DNA from: Actinomycetospora chibensis
Lineage (GTDB): Bacteria; Actinomycetota; Actinomycetes; Mycobacteriales; Pseudonocardiaceae
Assembly: GCF_028737215.1 (NCBI RefSeq)
Contig: NZ_JAQZAM010000007.1
Location: 124,001 to 188,000 of the forward strand
Direction of reading: 5' to 3'
Length of the DNA stretch: 64,000 nucleotides
Shown here: positions 24,988-34,279 of the stretch, piece after piece
How the letters are laid out: every line of letters begins with the position of its first letter
Numbering within the stretch: the stretch's first letter is position 1
Program-made: the position numbers and the translations under genes
Notes under the pieces: model-generated
The model's database searches: none
Seen by the model: the letters and a program-made list of their open reading frames with translations, nothing else
What the model was told of the DNA's origin: nothing

Positions 24988-25785
24988 ATGGCACGCACCG
25001 ACGGCGACGGCGACGGCAAGGAGCCCGCGCTCGTCCGTTCGGTCGATCGCGCGGTCACCGTGCTCGAGATCGTGGCGGCCCGTGGCGAGATCGGCATCAC
25101 CGAGCTGGCCGACGAGCTCGGGGTGCACAAGTCCACGGCCTCGCGGCTGGTGGCCGCCCTGGCGCGTCGCGGGCTGCTCGAGCAGAAGGGCGACCGGGGG
25201 CGGATCGCCCTGGGCTTCGGCGTCGTCCGCCTCGCGGCAGCGGCGACCGGCAGCATGGACCTCGCCCGTCTCGGCCAGCCGACCTGCCAGCAGCTCGCCG
25301 AGGTGGTGGGCGAGACCGTCAACCTCGCCGTGCACGACGGCGAGGCGGCCATCAACGTCGCCCAGGAGTTCGGGACGTCGTCGGTGACCACCCGCAACTG
25401 GGTCGGACGACGCACGCCGCTGCACGCGACCTCGGCGGGCAAGGTCCTGCTCGCGTACATGAGCGACGCCGACCGCCGGGCGTTCCTGCGCCGGCGCCTG
25501 CCCCGCTACACCGAGTCGACGATCACCGAGGCGGCCGCGCTGCGCGCCGAGCTCGCCCGGGTGGTCGACGAGGGGAACGCGCGGTCCTTCGAGGAGCTCG
25601 AGGTGGGCCTGCACGCCGTGGCCGTGCCCGTGTGGGGTGCGGGCGACGTCGTCGTCGCCGCGCTGAGCGCCGCCGGCCCGGCCTACCGACTGCCGCGCCG
25701 CCGGGCCCGCGCGATCGTCCCGGACCTCCGAGCGGCGGCCGAGGAGCTCTCGACCCGGCTGGGCTGGGTCGGCACCTCGTCCTGA
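24988..25785 (+). CDS. IclR-family transcriptional regulator
   Basis: 265 aa. Winged helix-turn-helix at about 14-75 (ITELADELGVHKSTASRLVA) and an IclR effector domain with the signature LHATSAGKVLLAYM and FEELEVGLHAVAVPV. The first 12 residues are an Asp/Gly-rich extension. No catabolic gene is adjacent, so the effector cannot be guessed. The upstream palindrome suggests self-control. Confidence 0.92.
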   Translation: MARTDGDGDGKEPALVRSVDRAVTVLEIVAARGEIGITELADELGVHKSTASRLVAALARRGLLEQKGDRGRIALGFGVVRLAAAATGSMDLARLGQPTCQQLAEVVGETVNLAVHDGEAAINVAQEFGTSSVTTRNWVGRRTPLHATSAGKVLLAYMSDADRRAFLRRRLPRYTESTITEAAALRAELARVVDEGNARSFEELEVGLHAVAVPVWGAGDVVVAALSAAGPAYRLPRRRARAIVPDLRAAAEELSTRLGWVGTSS

Positions 25786-25868
25786 CGTGGCGGCGCCTCG
25801 CGGTCCTGGTTCGGTGAGCTACCTCGCCGAAGGCCGGCGTCGCTCGTCGCCGGCCAGGGGGAGTGAGG

Positions 25869-26825
25869 TCAGCCGAGGTCCGGGTGGTCCTTGACCCACC
25901 AGAGGAACTGGCGGGCGTGGTCGAGGTCGACGAAGCGGTGGCCGACGAGCTCGACGAGCAGGTCGTTGCTCCAGTGCACGAGCCGCCCGATCGTCTGCCC
26001 CGTCGTCGCCGGGGCCGGGAGCTCGAGGCCGAACACCCGGCGGGCGATCTCGCGCTTGCCGCCGGCCGGGCTCGAGTAGACCAGGATCGGCAGGAACCGC
26101 TCGGGCTCGGCGATGCAGAGCACACGGGTCAGCATCGACTCGCGGAAGCCGGGCATGGCCGGCGGCTCGTCCGAGGTGATCAGCGTCGTGAGCCGGTCCT
26201 CCTGCGCCGCCGGCTCCTCGCCGCGGAGCAGGTACTCGATCACGCCGCGGAACGCCTCGGCCGCCTGCTGGTTGCCGAGGGCCTTCCACTCGTCGTTGAA
26301 GCGGCTCATGTTCCCGGGCCTCGCCACGACCTTGCTGTTGGCGAAGTCCTTGAGCGCGACCGGCGTGGTGTAGGGGAGGGCGTCGGCCTCGAACGCCTGC
26401 CGGTAGACGTCGCGGTAGAGCCCGGCCTCGGGGTCCGGGCGCGGGAAGTCGGCGAGGAACTCCTTGCGCAGGCTCTCCAGGCGCACCAGGGCGCCGGGCG
26501 CCACGTCGTCGACGGTCGGGAAGCGGCGCCGGGCCATCTCGACGCCCTCCACCGGGCGGGCGCTGCGGGCCGGCCGCGAGCTGCCCGGGACCGACGTCCG
26601 TGTCCGGGGCGCGGTCGCGCCGGGGGTGGTCGAGCGGGGAGTGGTGGTGCGGGTCGTCGTGCTGCGCGACCGCGTCGTCTGGCTGATCGCTCGGGGTGAG
26701 ATCGGCTTGGCGCCGAGCACCCACTCGTGCCCGCAGCTGGTGCAACGCATCATGTTGCGCCCGTCGTCGGCCATCCCGAGGTACTCGGCCGCGGACTGTT
26801 CGCACGTGGGGCACGCCAGCGCCAT
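25869..26825 (-). CDS. Zinc-ribbon protein with unknown C-terminal domain
   Basis: 318 aa. ATG at 26825 with GGGAG four bases upstream. Residues 5-36 form a zinc ribbon (CPTC...CTSCGHEW) as in transcription- or RNA-related proteins. Residues about 45-95 are a Ser/Thr/Arg/Pro-rich linker. The C-terminal 220 residues (from FPTVDDVAPGALVRLESLRK to HARQFLWWVKDHPDLG) form an alpha-rich domain that I do not recognise. The gene starts 42 bp after the lhr stop on the same strand and is probably cotranscribed. A nucleic-acid role is a guess from ribbon and context. Confidence 0.6.
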   Translation of the reverse strand: MALACPTCEQSAAEYLGMADDGRNMMRCTSCGHEWVLGAKPISPRAISQTTRSRSTTTRTTTPRSTTPGATAPRTRTSVPGSSRPARSARPVEGVEMARRRFPTVDDVAPGALVRLESLRKEFLADFPRPDPEAGLYRDVYRQAFEADALPYTTPVALKDFANSKVVARPGNMSRFNDEWKALGNQQAAEAFRGVIEYLLRGEEPAAQEDRLTTLITSDEPPAMPGFRESMLTRVLCIAEPERFLPILVYSSPAGGKREIARRVFGLELPAPATTGQTIGRLVHWSNDLLVELVGHRFVDLDHARQFLWWVKDHPDLG

Positions 26826-26866
26826 ACCGCTCCCTGCTGTTCGCCTGCTCGCTGTCGGCGCCCACC

Positions 26867-29800
26867 CTAGGCCCGCAGGCGCAGGCCCTTCGGGCTGTGC
26901 CGGAAGCCGGCGTCGGTGAGCACCTCGGCCAGGATCCCGTCGAGGGCTCCCGAGCCGTCGGCCCTCTCGACGGCGATGCCGCCGAGCCAGCCCTCGTGCA
27001 CGGCCGTGGCCAGCGCGGACGCGGCGGCGGCGAGGGCGTCGCGCTCGCCGGTGAAGCTCAAGAGCGACTTCCCGCCCCGCTCCACGTAGATCGCCGGCTC
27101 TCCGTTCGCGAGCACGACGAGGGCCCCCGCCTTGCGCCCCGGACGATGGGAGTTGTCCCCGGTCGTGGGCGGCCACTCGAGCGCGGCGCCCCACGGCTGG
27201 GCGGGGTCGGTGGCGGCGAGGACGAGGGCGCTCGGCGCGCCACCGTCGTCCTCGAGGCGCGATTCGGCCCGCAGCCGGTCGATCGCGCCGGGCACCGCGA
27301 ACTGCGCCGCGCCCAGGCCCTCGATGACGTAGCCGCGCCGCGCACGGCCCGACTCCTCCATCGCCCGCAGCACCGGGTAGATGCCGGCGAACCCGCCGGT
27401 GACGCGCTCGGTGTCGAGCGCGCCACGGGTGAGCACGCCGTGCCGCTCGAGGAACGCCTCGGTGCGCGCCTGGGCCCGCCGGGTCGGCTCCGCCTCGCGG
27501 ACGGGCACGGCCGACCAGCGACCCTGGGCCGTCGGCGGGCCGGTCCGCGAGGGCATGGGCGCGCGCCCCAGCCGGGCGTAGCGACCCCGCGACGGCGAAC
27601 GGCGCTGCTTGTGCGCCCCGCCCCGCGAGCCCCCGCTGCCGCGCGACCCGCCGCCGGACACGAGCGCCCGGACCGGCGCGAGCGTGTCGTTGGTGGCGAG
27701 ACCCGCCCACACCAGGTCCCACAGCGCGGCGACGAGCGTCGCGTCGTCGGGCAGGGCGGTCTCGGCCTCGCCGCCCTCGCGCAGCACCGCCTGCGTGCGC
27801 TCGGTGAGCTGGCGGAAGAACAGCGCCCCGCCCGCGTCGAGCGTCTCGCGCAGCGCGCGGTGCAGGGGCGTGTCGACGTGCTCGTCCTCCGGGTCGGGCA
27901 GCAGCAGGTCGGCGAGGTCGGTGGGCGCGACCGCCAGCCACCCGTCGCCGCCGGCCAGCGAGCCGCATCCGGTCCACGTGACCTCCCCGGCGCTCGTGAG
28001 CTCGTCGAGCAGCGCGGGGGAGTAGCCGGGCAACCGGGCCGGGAGCACGAGGCTCTCGAGTGCGCTGGCCGGGATCGGTGCGCCGGCAAGCTGCTCGACG
28101 ACGCCCAGGACGTCGTCGGGACCCGGCGAGCGGCGCATCCGCTTGGGCCCGATCCCGTGCCACGAGGGCAGGAAGCGACCCAGCGCCGCCGGCTCGACGG
28201 GCTCGACCTCGGCGCGCAGCCGGGCCAGCGAGCCGCGCCGCAGCCGGCGCAGCACCTCGGCGTCGCACACGTCCGGTCCGGTGGCCGGCAGGTCGGCCGG
28301 CACGCCGGGCAGCGGCGGGGCACCCTCGGGACGCAGCTCGCCGCGCATGAGCCGGCCGGACGACACCAGGCGGTCGACCACCCCGCCGACGACTGCCGTG
28401 CCGAGGGCGAAGCGGTGGGCCGCGGCCGCCACCGGGAACGGCCCGCGGGTGCGGGCGAAGCGGGCGATGAGGTCGCCCAGCGGATCGGCCACCGGCTCGG
28501 TGAACGCCTCGGGCACGCCGACCGGAAGGCCGGCGCCGAGGGCGTCGCGGAAGCGGCCCGCGTCCTCGATCGCGATCCAGCGCTCCTCGCCGGCCACCCG
28601 CACCCGGATCGCCCGGCGCGCGGACTCCAGCTCGGTGAGCCACGGCTCCTGCACGCCGCGGGCCCCTGCCTCGGCGGTGGTGAGGTCGCCGACGAAACGC
28701 AGCAGGTCGGCCGTGCCCTCGGCGTCGCGGACGTGGCGCTCCGGGTCGGTGCGCTGCAGCTGGCCCTCGATCTCGGCGAGGACGTCGCCGTCGAGCAGCT
28801 CGCGGATCGCCTCCGACCCCAGGAGCTCGGCGAGCAGCGTCGAGTCGAGCGAGAGGGCGGCGGCGCGGCGCTCGGCCAGCGGGGCGTCCAGCTCGTAGAG
28901 GAACATCCCGACGTAGCCGAACATCAGCGTGCGCGCGAACGGCGACGCGCTGCTGGTGGCCACGTCGACGACCTGCACCGCCCGCGAGCGCACGTCGCGC
29001 ATGAGCTCGGCGAGCCCCGGGACGTCGTAGACGTCCTGCAGGACCTCGCGCATCGTCTCGAGCACCACCGGGAACTGCTCGAACCGGCTCGCGACGCTCA
29101 GCAGCTGGGCGGCCTTCTGGCGCTGCTGCCACAGCGGGGTGCGCCGGGTCGGGTCACGCCGCGGGAGCAGCAGCGAGCGGGCCGCGCACTCCCGGAACCG
29201 CGCGGCGAACAGCGCGGAGTTGCTGACCTCGGCCGTGACCACCTGCTCGACCTCGTCCGGGTCGAGCAGCACGTCCTCGGCGCCCGGCATGATCTCCTCG
29301 CCGGCGTCGTCGAGGGCCTCGGGCAGCCGCAGGACGATGCCGTCGTCCGCGCTCGCCGCGGACACCTCGAGGCCGCGCGTCTCGCGGAACCGCGCGGCGA
29401 TGGCCAGCGCCCACGGCGCGTTGACCTGCGCGCCGAAGGGGGAGTGCACCACGAGACGCCAGTCGCCCAGCTCGTCGCGGAAGCGCTCGACGACGATGGT
29501 GCGGTCGCTGGGGACGTGGCGCGTGGACTCCTTCTGCTCGCGCAGGTAGGTCAGGAGGTTCGACGAGGCGTTGGCGTCCAGCCCGGCGGCCTCGGTGCGG
29601 GTGTGGGCCGCCTCGTCGTCGGCCGCGGCGACCTCGCGCACGAACGCCCCGAGCGCGCGGCCCAGCTCGAGCGGGCGGCCCGGCGCGTCGCCCTTCCAGA
29701 ACGGCATCCGCGCCGGGACGCCGGGCGCGGGCTCGGCGACGACGCGGTCGCGCGTGATGTCGAGGACGCGCCAGCTGGTGGACCCGAGCAGGAAGGTGTC

Positions 29801-31633
29801 GCCCACCCGGGACTCGTAGACCATCTCCTCGTCCAGCTCGCCCACCCGGGACCCGCCGGTGCCGCCCTCGCCCGAGCCGGGCGTGACCACCGTGTAGAGC
29901 CCGCGGTCGGGGATCGTGCCGCCGCTGGTGACCGCGAGGCGCTGCGCGCCGGGGCGCCCGGCCAGCTGGTCGGTGACGCGGTCCCAGGTGATGCGCGGGC
30001 GCAGCTCGCCGAAGTCGTCGCTGGGGTAGCGCCCGGCGAGCATGTCGAGCACGGCCTGCAGCGCGGAGTCCGGCAGCCCGGCGAAGGGCGCGGCGCGACG
30101 GACCAGCGAGGTGAGGTCCTCGACCGACCACGGCTCCATCGCCGTCATCGCCACGACGTGCTGGGCGAGGACGTCCAGGGGGTTGCGCGGGTAGCGCATC
30201 GCCTCGATCTGCCCGCCGGCCATGCGCTCGGCGACCACGGCGCACGAGACGAGGTCGCCGCGGTACTTCGGGAACACCACGCCCTCGCTCACGGCGCCGA
30301 CCTGGTGGCCCGCGCGCCCGACACGCTGCAGCCCGCTGGCCACCGACGGCGGCGCCTCGACCTGGATGACGAGGTCCACCGCGCCCATGTCGATGCCCAG
30401 CTCGAGGCTCGACGTGGCCACGACGCAGGGGAGGTGCCCGGACTTCAGCGCCTCCTCGACCTGCGTGCGCTGGGTGCGGCTCATCGAGCCGTGGTGGGCG
30501 CGGGCGACGATCACCTCGGCGGGCTCGGCCGTCCCCGACTGCCCGACGGCCTCGGCCGGGAACGCGCTCCCGACGACCGGCGCCAGTTCGTCCGCCTCGT
30601 CGTCGGTGTCCAGCTCCACGGGCGGACGCTCCGCGTCCGCGGCGTGGGCACGCTCGGTGGCGAGCTCGTTGATCCGCGCGGTGAGCCGCTCGGCGAGGCG
30701 TCGGGAGTTGGCGAACACGATGGTCGAGCGGTGCTCGCCGACGAGGTCGAGCACGCGCTCCTGCACCGCGGGCCAGATCGAGGCCTTCTGCGCCGCGCCG
30801 GCGGCCGAGCCCTCGACCTCCTCCTCGACGCCGGGGCCGGAGGCGTTGCCGCCGCCGTCGAGCGCCGCCATGTCCTCGACCGGCACCTCGACGCGGACCT
30901 GCACGGTCTTCGCCGTCTCCGGGTTGACGATCCGCACCGGGCGTCCGCCGCCGAGGAAGGACGCGACCTCGTCGACCGGGCGCACGGTGGCCGAGAGCCC
31001 GATGCGCTGGGCCGGGGCGTCGAGCAGGGCGTCGAGGCGCTCGAGGCTGAGCGCGAGGTGCGCCCCGCGCTTGGAGGCGAGCACGGCGTGCACCTCGTCG
31101 ACGATCACCGTGTCGACCCCGCGCAGCGACTCGCGCGCCGCCGAGGTGAGCAGCAGGAACAGCGACTCGGGCGTGGTGACGAGGATGTCCGGCGGCGTGC
31201 GGTTGAAGCTGCGCCGTTCGTCGGCGGGGGTGTCGCCGGTGCGGGAGCCGACCGTGACGTCGGGCTCGGTCATCCCGAGGCGGTGCGCGGCCTGGCGCAG
31301 CCCGGCCAGCGGGGAGCGCAGGTTGCGCTGCACGTCGACGGTGAGCGCCTTCATCGGCGAGACGTAGAGGACCCGGCAGCGGCGCGTGGCCTCCTCGGGC
31401 GGCGGCGTGGTGGCCAGCCGGTCGAGCGCCCAGAGGAACGCCGCGAGCGTCTTGCCCGAGCCGGTGGGCGCCACGACCAGCGCGTGCTGCCCGTCGGCGA
31501 CCGCGTCCCACGCGCCCTCCTGCGCGGCGGTGGCTCCCTCGAACGCGCCCGTGAACCAGTCGCGCGTGGCGGGGGAGAAACGATCGAGGACGGCCGCGGG
31601 CCGCCGGGGGGCCGAGCCGTCGGAAGGGGACAC
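26867..31633 (-). CDS. lhr: Large ATP-dependent helicase Lhr
   Basis: 1588 aa, as in mycobacteria. Superfamily 2 3'-5' DNA-RNA helicase linked to DNA repair. Walker A APTGSGKT (55-62), DEVH box (179-182), GLSATVRP motif III, and motif VI QRVGRAGHQVG. The Lhr core winged-helix and beta-barrel domains follow, then the long C-terminal part with HTH-type repeats to residue 1588. GTG at 31633 was chosen because the conserved part starts within 15 residues; the open frame continues upstream only as antisense of the patatin gene. A weak PafBC-like motif lies just upstream. Nei2 in the same region suggests a repair neighbourhood. Confidence 0.95.
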   Translation of the reverse strand: MSPSDGSAPRRPAAVLDRFSPATRDWFTGAFEGATAAQEGAWDAVADGQHALVVAPTGSGKTLAAFLWALDRLATTPPPEEATRRCRVLYVSPMKALTVDVQRNLRSPLAGLRQAAHRLGMTEPDVTVGSRTGDTPADERRSFNRTPPDILVTTPESLFLLLTSAARESLRGVDTVIVDEVHAVLASKRGAHLALSLERLDALLDAPAQRIGLSATVRPVDEVASFLGGGRPVRIVNPETAKTVQVRVEVPVEDMAALDGGGNASGPGVEEEVEGSAAGAAQKASIWPAVQERVLDLVGEHRSTIVFANSRRLAERLTARINELATERAHAADAERPPVELDTDDEADELAPVVGSAFPAEAVGQSGTAEPAEVIVARAHHGSMSRTQRTQVEEALKSGHLPCVVATSSLELGIDMGAVDLVIQVEAPPSVASGLQRVGRAGHQVGAVSEGVVFPKYRGDLVSCAVVAERMAGGQIEAMRYPRNPLDVLAQHVVAMTAMEPWSVEDLTSLVRRAAPFAGLPDSALQAVLDMLAGRYPSDDFGELRPRITWDRVTDQLAGRPGAQRLAVTSGGTIPDRGLYTVVTPGSGEGGTGGSRVGELDEEMVYESRVGDTFLLGSTSWRVLDITRDRVVAEPAPGVPARMPFWKGDAPGRPLELGRALGAFVREVAAADDEAAHTRTEAAGLDANASSNLLTYLREQKESTRHVPSDRTIVVERFRDELGDWRLVVHSPFGAQVNAPWALAIAARFRETRGLEVSAASADDGIVLRLPEALDDAGEEIMPGAEDVLLDPDEVEQVVTAEVSNSALFAARFRECAARSLLLPRRDPTRRTPLWQQRQKAAQLLSVASRFEQFPVVLETMREVLQDVYDVPGLAELMRDVRSRAVQVVDVATSSASPFARTLMFGYVGMFLYELDAPLAERRAAALSLDSTLLAELLGSEAIRELLDGDVLAEIEGQLQRTDPERHVRDAEGTADLLRFVGDLTTAEAGARGVQEPWLTELESARRAIRVRVAGEERWIAIEDAGRFRDALGAGLPVGVPEAFTEPVADPLGDLIARFARTRGPFPVAAAAHRFALGTAVVGGVVDRLVSSGRLMRGELRPEGAPPLPGVPADLPATGPDVCDAEVLRRLRRGSLARLRAEVEPVEPAALGRFLPSWHGIGPKRMRRSPGPDDVLGVVEQLAGAPIPASALESLVLPARLPGYSPALLDELTSAGEVTWTGCGSLAGGDGWLAVAPTDLADLLLPDPEDEHVDTPLHRALRETLDAGGALFFRQLTERTQAVLREGGEAETALPDDATLVAALWDLVWAGLATNDTLAPVRALVSGGGSRGSGGSRGGAHKQRRSPSRGRYARLGRAPMPSRTGPPTAQGRWSAVPVREAEPTRRAQARTEAFLERHGVLTRGALDTERVTGGFAGIYPVLRAMEESGRARRGYVIEGLGAAQFAVPGAIDRLRAESRLEDDGGAPSALVLAATDPAQPWGAALEWPPTTGDNSHRPGRKAGALVVLANGEPAIYVERGGKSLLSFTGERDALAAAASALATAVHEGWLGGIAVERADGSGALDGILAEVLTDAGFRHSPKGLRLRA

Positions 31634-31690
31634 GACCCCATGGTGCCCCGCACCTCCGACAACGACGCGGGCGAGCACTAGCGTGGCCTG

Positions 31691-32932
31691 GTGAGAATCG
31701 CGCTGGCCTTCCAGGGCGGCGGCAGCCACACCGCCTTCACCGCGGGCGTGGTGTCCCGGCTCGTCGAGCGCGGGGCCTTCGACGGCCACGAGATCGTCGC
31801 GGTCAGCGGCACCTCGGGCGGGGCGATCAACGCGCTGCTGACGTTCGCGGCGCTGCGCGACGACCGGCGCGACCGCATCCCGGCCGACCTCGAGGACTTC
31901 TGGGAGGACAACGCCGCGAGCGGGCTGCTCCAGCGCCTCGGCAACGCCGTCGCCGTGGGCGCCGGCGTCGCCCAGAGCCTCGGCCTCGCGCCGCCGCTGA
32001 ACCCCTACCTCGTGCCCCCGGCGTTCGACGGCCGCGAGGAGTTCCGCCGGCTGCTGCGACGCCACGTCGACTTCGACGCGCTGGACGTCCCGGATCTCGA
32101 CGCCCGACACCCGCGCCTCGTCCTCGGCGCCGTGGACGTCCGTAGCGGCGCGTTCCGCGCGTTCGACAGCCGCCGCGACCGCATCACCCCGGACACCGTG
32201 CTCGCCTCCGCGGCGATCCCGACCCTGTTCCGGGCGATCCATGTCGACGGCGGCGCCTACTGGGACGGGCTGTTCTCGCAGAACCCGCCGGTCGCCCCGC
32301 TGCTCGACGACGACCCCGACGAGCTCTGGGTCGTCCAGATCAACCCGACGCGGCGCGACGACGAGCCGGGCACGACCCTCGACATCGCCGACCGCCGCAA
32401 CGAGCTCGCCGGTAACCTCTCGCTCTACCAGGAGCTCGCGTCGATCGAGAAGATCGACCAGCTCCTCGCCGCCGGCACGCTCACCGCGGCCAGCGGGTAC
32501 CGGCAGGTCGCCGTACGCGTGCTCGAGCTCGACCGCTCGATCGTCTCCGGGCTCCTCGGCGCCGCGTCGAAGGTCAACCGCGACGTGGTGTTCCTGCGCG
32601 ACCTGCGCCGGCGCGGCGGCGAGCAGGCCGACGTCTTCCTGACCTCGCTGCGGTTCGAGGAGGCCTGGAACGGGGGCGACGTCGAGCGCCTCCGGACCCT
32701 GCTGGCCGGCGCGCGCCTCGTCCTCGAGCCCCCGTTCGGGCGCGCCACCGACGACGTCGCGGTCGTGCTCGCCACCGCCGTCGTCCGCGACGTCACGCGC
32801 AAGGAGCTCGTCGGCGAGGAGGTCGTGTGGCGGGTGGCGGCCTCCGGGACGCCCGGCGTGCTCTCCGTGACCTTCGACGCCGGGCGGCTCGTCTCGCTGC
32901 ACCTCGGCCCCGTGCCGGAGGACGAGCGGTGA
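31691..32932 (+). CDS. Patatin-like phospholipase with C-terminal SnoaL/NTF2-like domain
   Basis: 413 aa. Patatin domain about 1-290: oxyanion loop FQGGGSHTA, nucleophile elbow SGTSGG (Ser42) and the dyad aspartate in VDGGAYWDG (about residue 185). The C-terminal about 105 residues, from LRFEEAWNGGDVERL to VTFDAGRLVSLHLGP, look like a SnoaL/NTF2-like fold, an unusual fusion. No signal peptide, so it is cytosolic or membrane-peripheral. TAGCGT six bases before the GTG start indicates a leaderless mRNA. The gene is divergent from lhr and translationally close to the next gene (7 bp). Confidence 0.85.
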   Translation: MRIALAFQGGGSHTAFTAGVVSRLVERGAFDGHEIVAVSGTSGGAINALLTFAALRDDRRDRIPADLEDFWEDNAASGLLQRLGNAVAVGAGVAQSLGLAPPLNPYLVPPAFDGREEFRRLLRRHVDFDALDVPDLDARHPRLVLGAVDVRSGAFRAFDSRRDRITPDTVLASAAIPTLFRAIHVDGGAYWDGLFSQNPPVAPLLDDDPDELWVVQINPTRRDDEPGTTLDIADRRNELAGNLSLYQELASIEKIDQLLAAGTLTAASGYRQVAVRVLELDRSIVSGLLGAASKVNRDVVFLRDLRRRGGEQADVFLTSLRFEEAWNGGDVERLRTLLAGARLVLEPPFGRATDDVAVVLATAVVRDVTRKELVGEEVVWRVAASGTPGVLSVTFDAGRLVSLHLGPVPEDER

Positions 32933-32939
32933 GTGCCCG

Positions 32940-33614
32940 GTGAGCCCCGAGGCCCTGATCCTCGGTCTCCTCAGCGCCGTGCGCGCCGTGCCCCTGGCGA
33001 TCGTCTACGCGGTGCTGCTCACCGAGAGCCCCCGGCGCCTGCTGACCGCGTACCTGCTGGCCGGCGCGGCCCTCAGCGTCGTGGTCGGCGTCCTGGTCGT
33101 CACGGCCTTCGGCGCGAGCACCCGGAGCTCGGAGAACACCGCCGGGCGCCTGATCGTCGACCTCGTCCTCGGCGTCCTCGCGATCGTCTGGGCCGCCGCC
33201 CGCGCGACGGGACGCCTCCCGCGACCGCGCCGGCGCCCCGAGAGGGAGCGCTCGTCGGTGCTCCCCGACGCGCTCGCGACACGCCTGAAGTCCCCCACGC
33301 CGACCGCGATGGCCGGGGCGGGCCTCGTGACCAACCTCCCCGGGCTCTACTACATCGCGGCGCTGGTGGCGGTGCTCCAGACCCACCCGAGCGCCGTCGG
33401 CGGGATCGCGCAGGTGCTCGTCTACAACCTCCTGCGCTTCGCGGTGCCGGCCGCGGTGCTCGTGCTGGTGATCGTGCGCCCGGACCGGACCCTCGAGCTC
33501 GTGCGCGCGGTGCACGCCTGGGGACGCCGCCACGCCACGGTCCTGCTGGTGCTCGCCGTCGGCGGGGTCGGTATCTACCTGACCGGCAAGGGCGTCCTGG
33601 GGCTGCTCGGCTAG
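32940..33614 (+). CDS. GAP-family (Sap-like) membrane protein
   Basis: 224 aa, GTG start 8 bp after the patatin stop. Six hydrophobic helices in two blocks separated by a basic loop (RLPRPRRRPERERS). The second block starts with PTPTAMAGAGLVTNLPGLYYIAAL, a segment typical of GAP/Sap proteins, which help transport lipids in mycobacteria. Cotranscription with a patatin lipase fits a lipid-related role, but this is inferred. Its 3' end overlaps the convergent response regulator gene by 4 bp. Confidence 0.72.
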   Translation: MSPEALILGLLSAVRAVPLAIVYAVLLTESPRRLLTAYLLAGAALSVVVGVLVVTAFGASTRSSENTAGRLIVDLVLGVLAIVWAAARATGRLPRPRRRPERERSSVLPDALATRLKSPTPTAMAGAGLVTNLPGLYYIAALVAVLQTHPSAVGGIAQVLVYNLLRFAVPAAVLVLVIVRPDRTLELVRAVHAWGRRHATVLLVLAVGGVGIYLTGKGVLGLLG

Positions 33615-34279
33615 TCCTGCGCCGACAGCCCGGCGTCGTGGGCGAGCAGGGCCAGCTGGGTGCGGTTGTCCAGGTCGAGCTTGGACAGCGCGCTCGACAG
33701 GTAGGTCTTGACCGTCGAGAGCGAGAGCAGCAGCTCGCGGCTGATGCGCGCGTTGCTCCAGCCCCGCCCGACGGCCGCCGCGACCGAGCGCTCCTGGTCG
33801 GAGAGGGCGGCCAGGCGGGCCCCGGCGTCCGGGCGTCCCGTGCCCCGACCGGTGGCCGCTGCGATCAGGCGGCGGGTCACCGACGGCGAGAGCGACGTGC
33901 CGCCGGCCGCGACCCGGCGGATGGCGTCCTCGATGTCGGCGGGCGGGGTGTCCTTGACCAGGTAGCCCGTGGCGCCCGCGCGCAGGGCGGCGAGGACGTC
34001 CTGGTCGGAGTCGAAAGTGGTGAGGACGAGGACGGCGGGCGCCTCGGGGTGCGCGAGGAGCTCGGTGGTCGCCCGGACGCCGTCGACCCGCGGCATGCGG
34101 AGATCCATCAGGACGACGTCGGGACGGTGCTCGGCGACCGCGGCGGGCACCTCGTCGCCGTCGGCGGCCTCGCCGACGATCGCGATGTCGTCGGCCTCGC
34201 CGAGCATCAGCCGCAGGCCGGAGCGCACGAGCGCGTCGTCGTCGACGAGGAGCACGCGGACCGTGGTCGGGTCGGTCAT
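33611..34279 (-). CDS. NarL/LuxR-type response regulator
   Basis: 222 aa. Receiver domain with acidic pocket VDDDA, phospho-acceptor Asp in VVLMDLRMP, and the TTFDSDQD and KDTPP (Lys) motifs. C-terminal LuxR helix-turn-helix around VGRGWSNARISRELLLSLST. It partners the histidine kinase immediately upstream (4-bp overlap). Targets are unknown. Confidence 0.93.
   Translation of the reverse strand: MTDPTTVRVLLVDDDALVRSGLRLMLGEADDIAIVGEAADGDEVPAAVAEHRPDVVLMDLRMPRVDGVRATTELLAHPEAPAVLVLTTFDSDQDVLAALRAGATGYLVKDTPPADIEDAIRRVAAGGTSLSPSVTRRLIAAATGRGTGRPDAGARLAALSDQERSVAAAVGRGWSNARISRELLLSLSTVKTYLSSALSKLDLDNRTQLALLAHDAGLSAQD

Noticed and set aside
25869-29132. 1087-codon frame that includes the zinc-ribbon gene
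   Set aside because: Everything upstream of ATG 26825 is in the wrong frame of lhr and is Arg/Ala/Gly shadow. Only the last 318 codons look real.
26867-32902. Extension of lhr by 423 codons upstream
   Set aside because: The extension is antisense to the patatin gene and has shadow-type composition. The conserved helicase starts just after GTG 31633.
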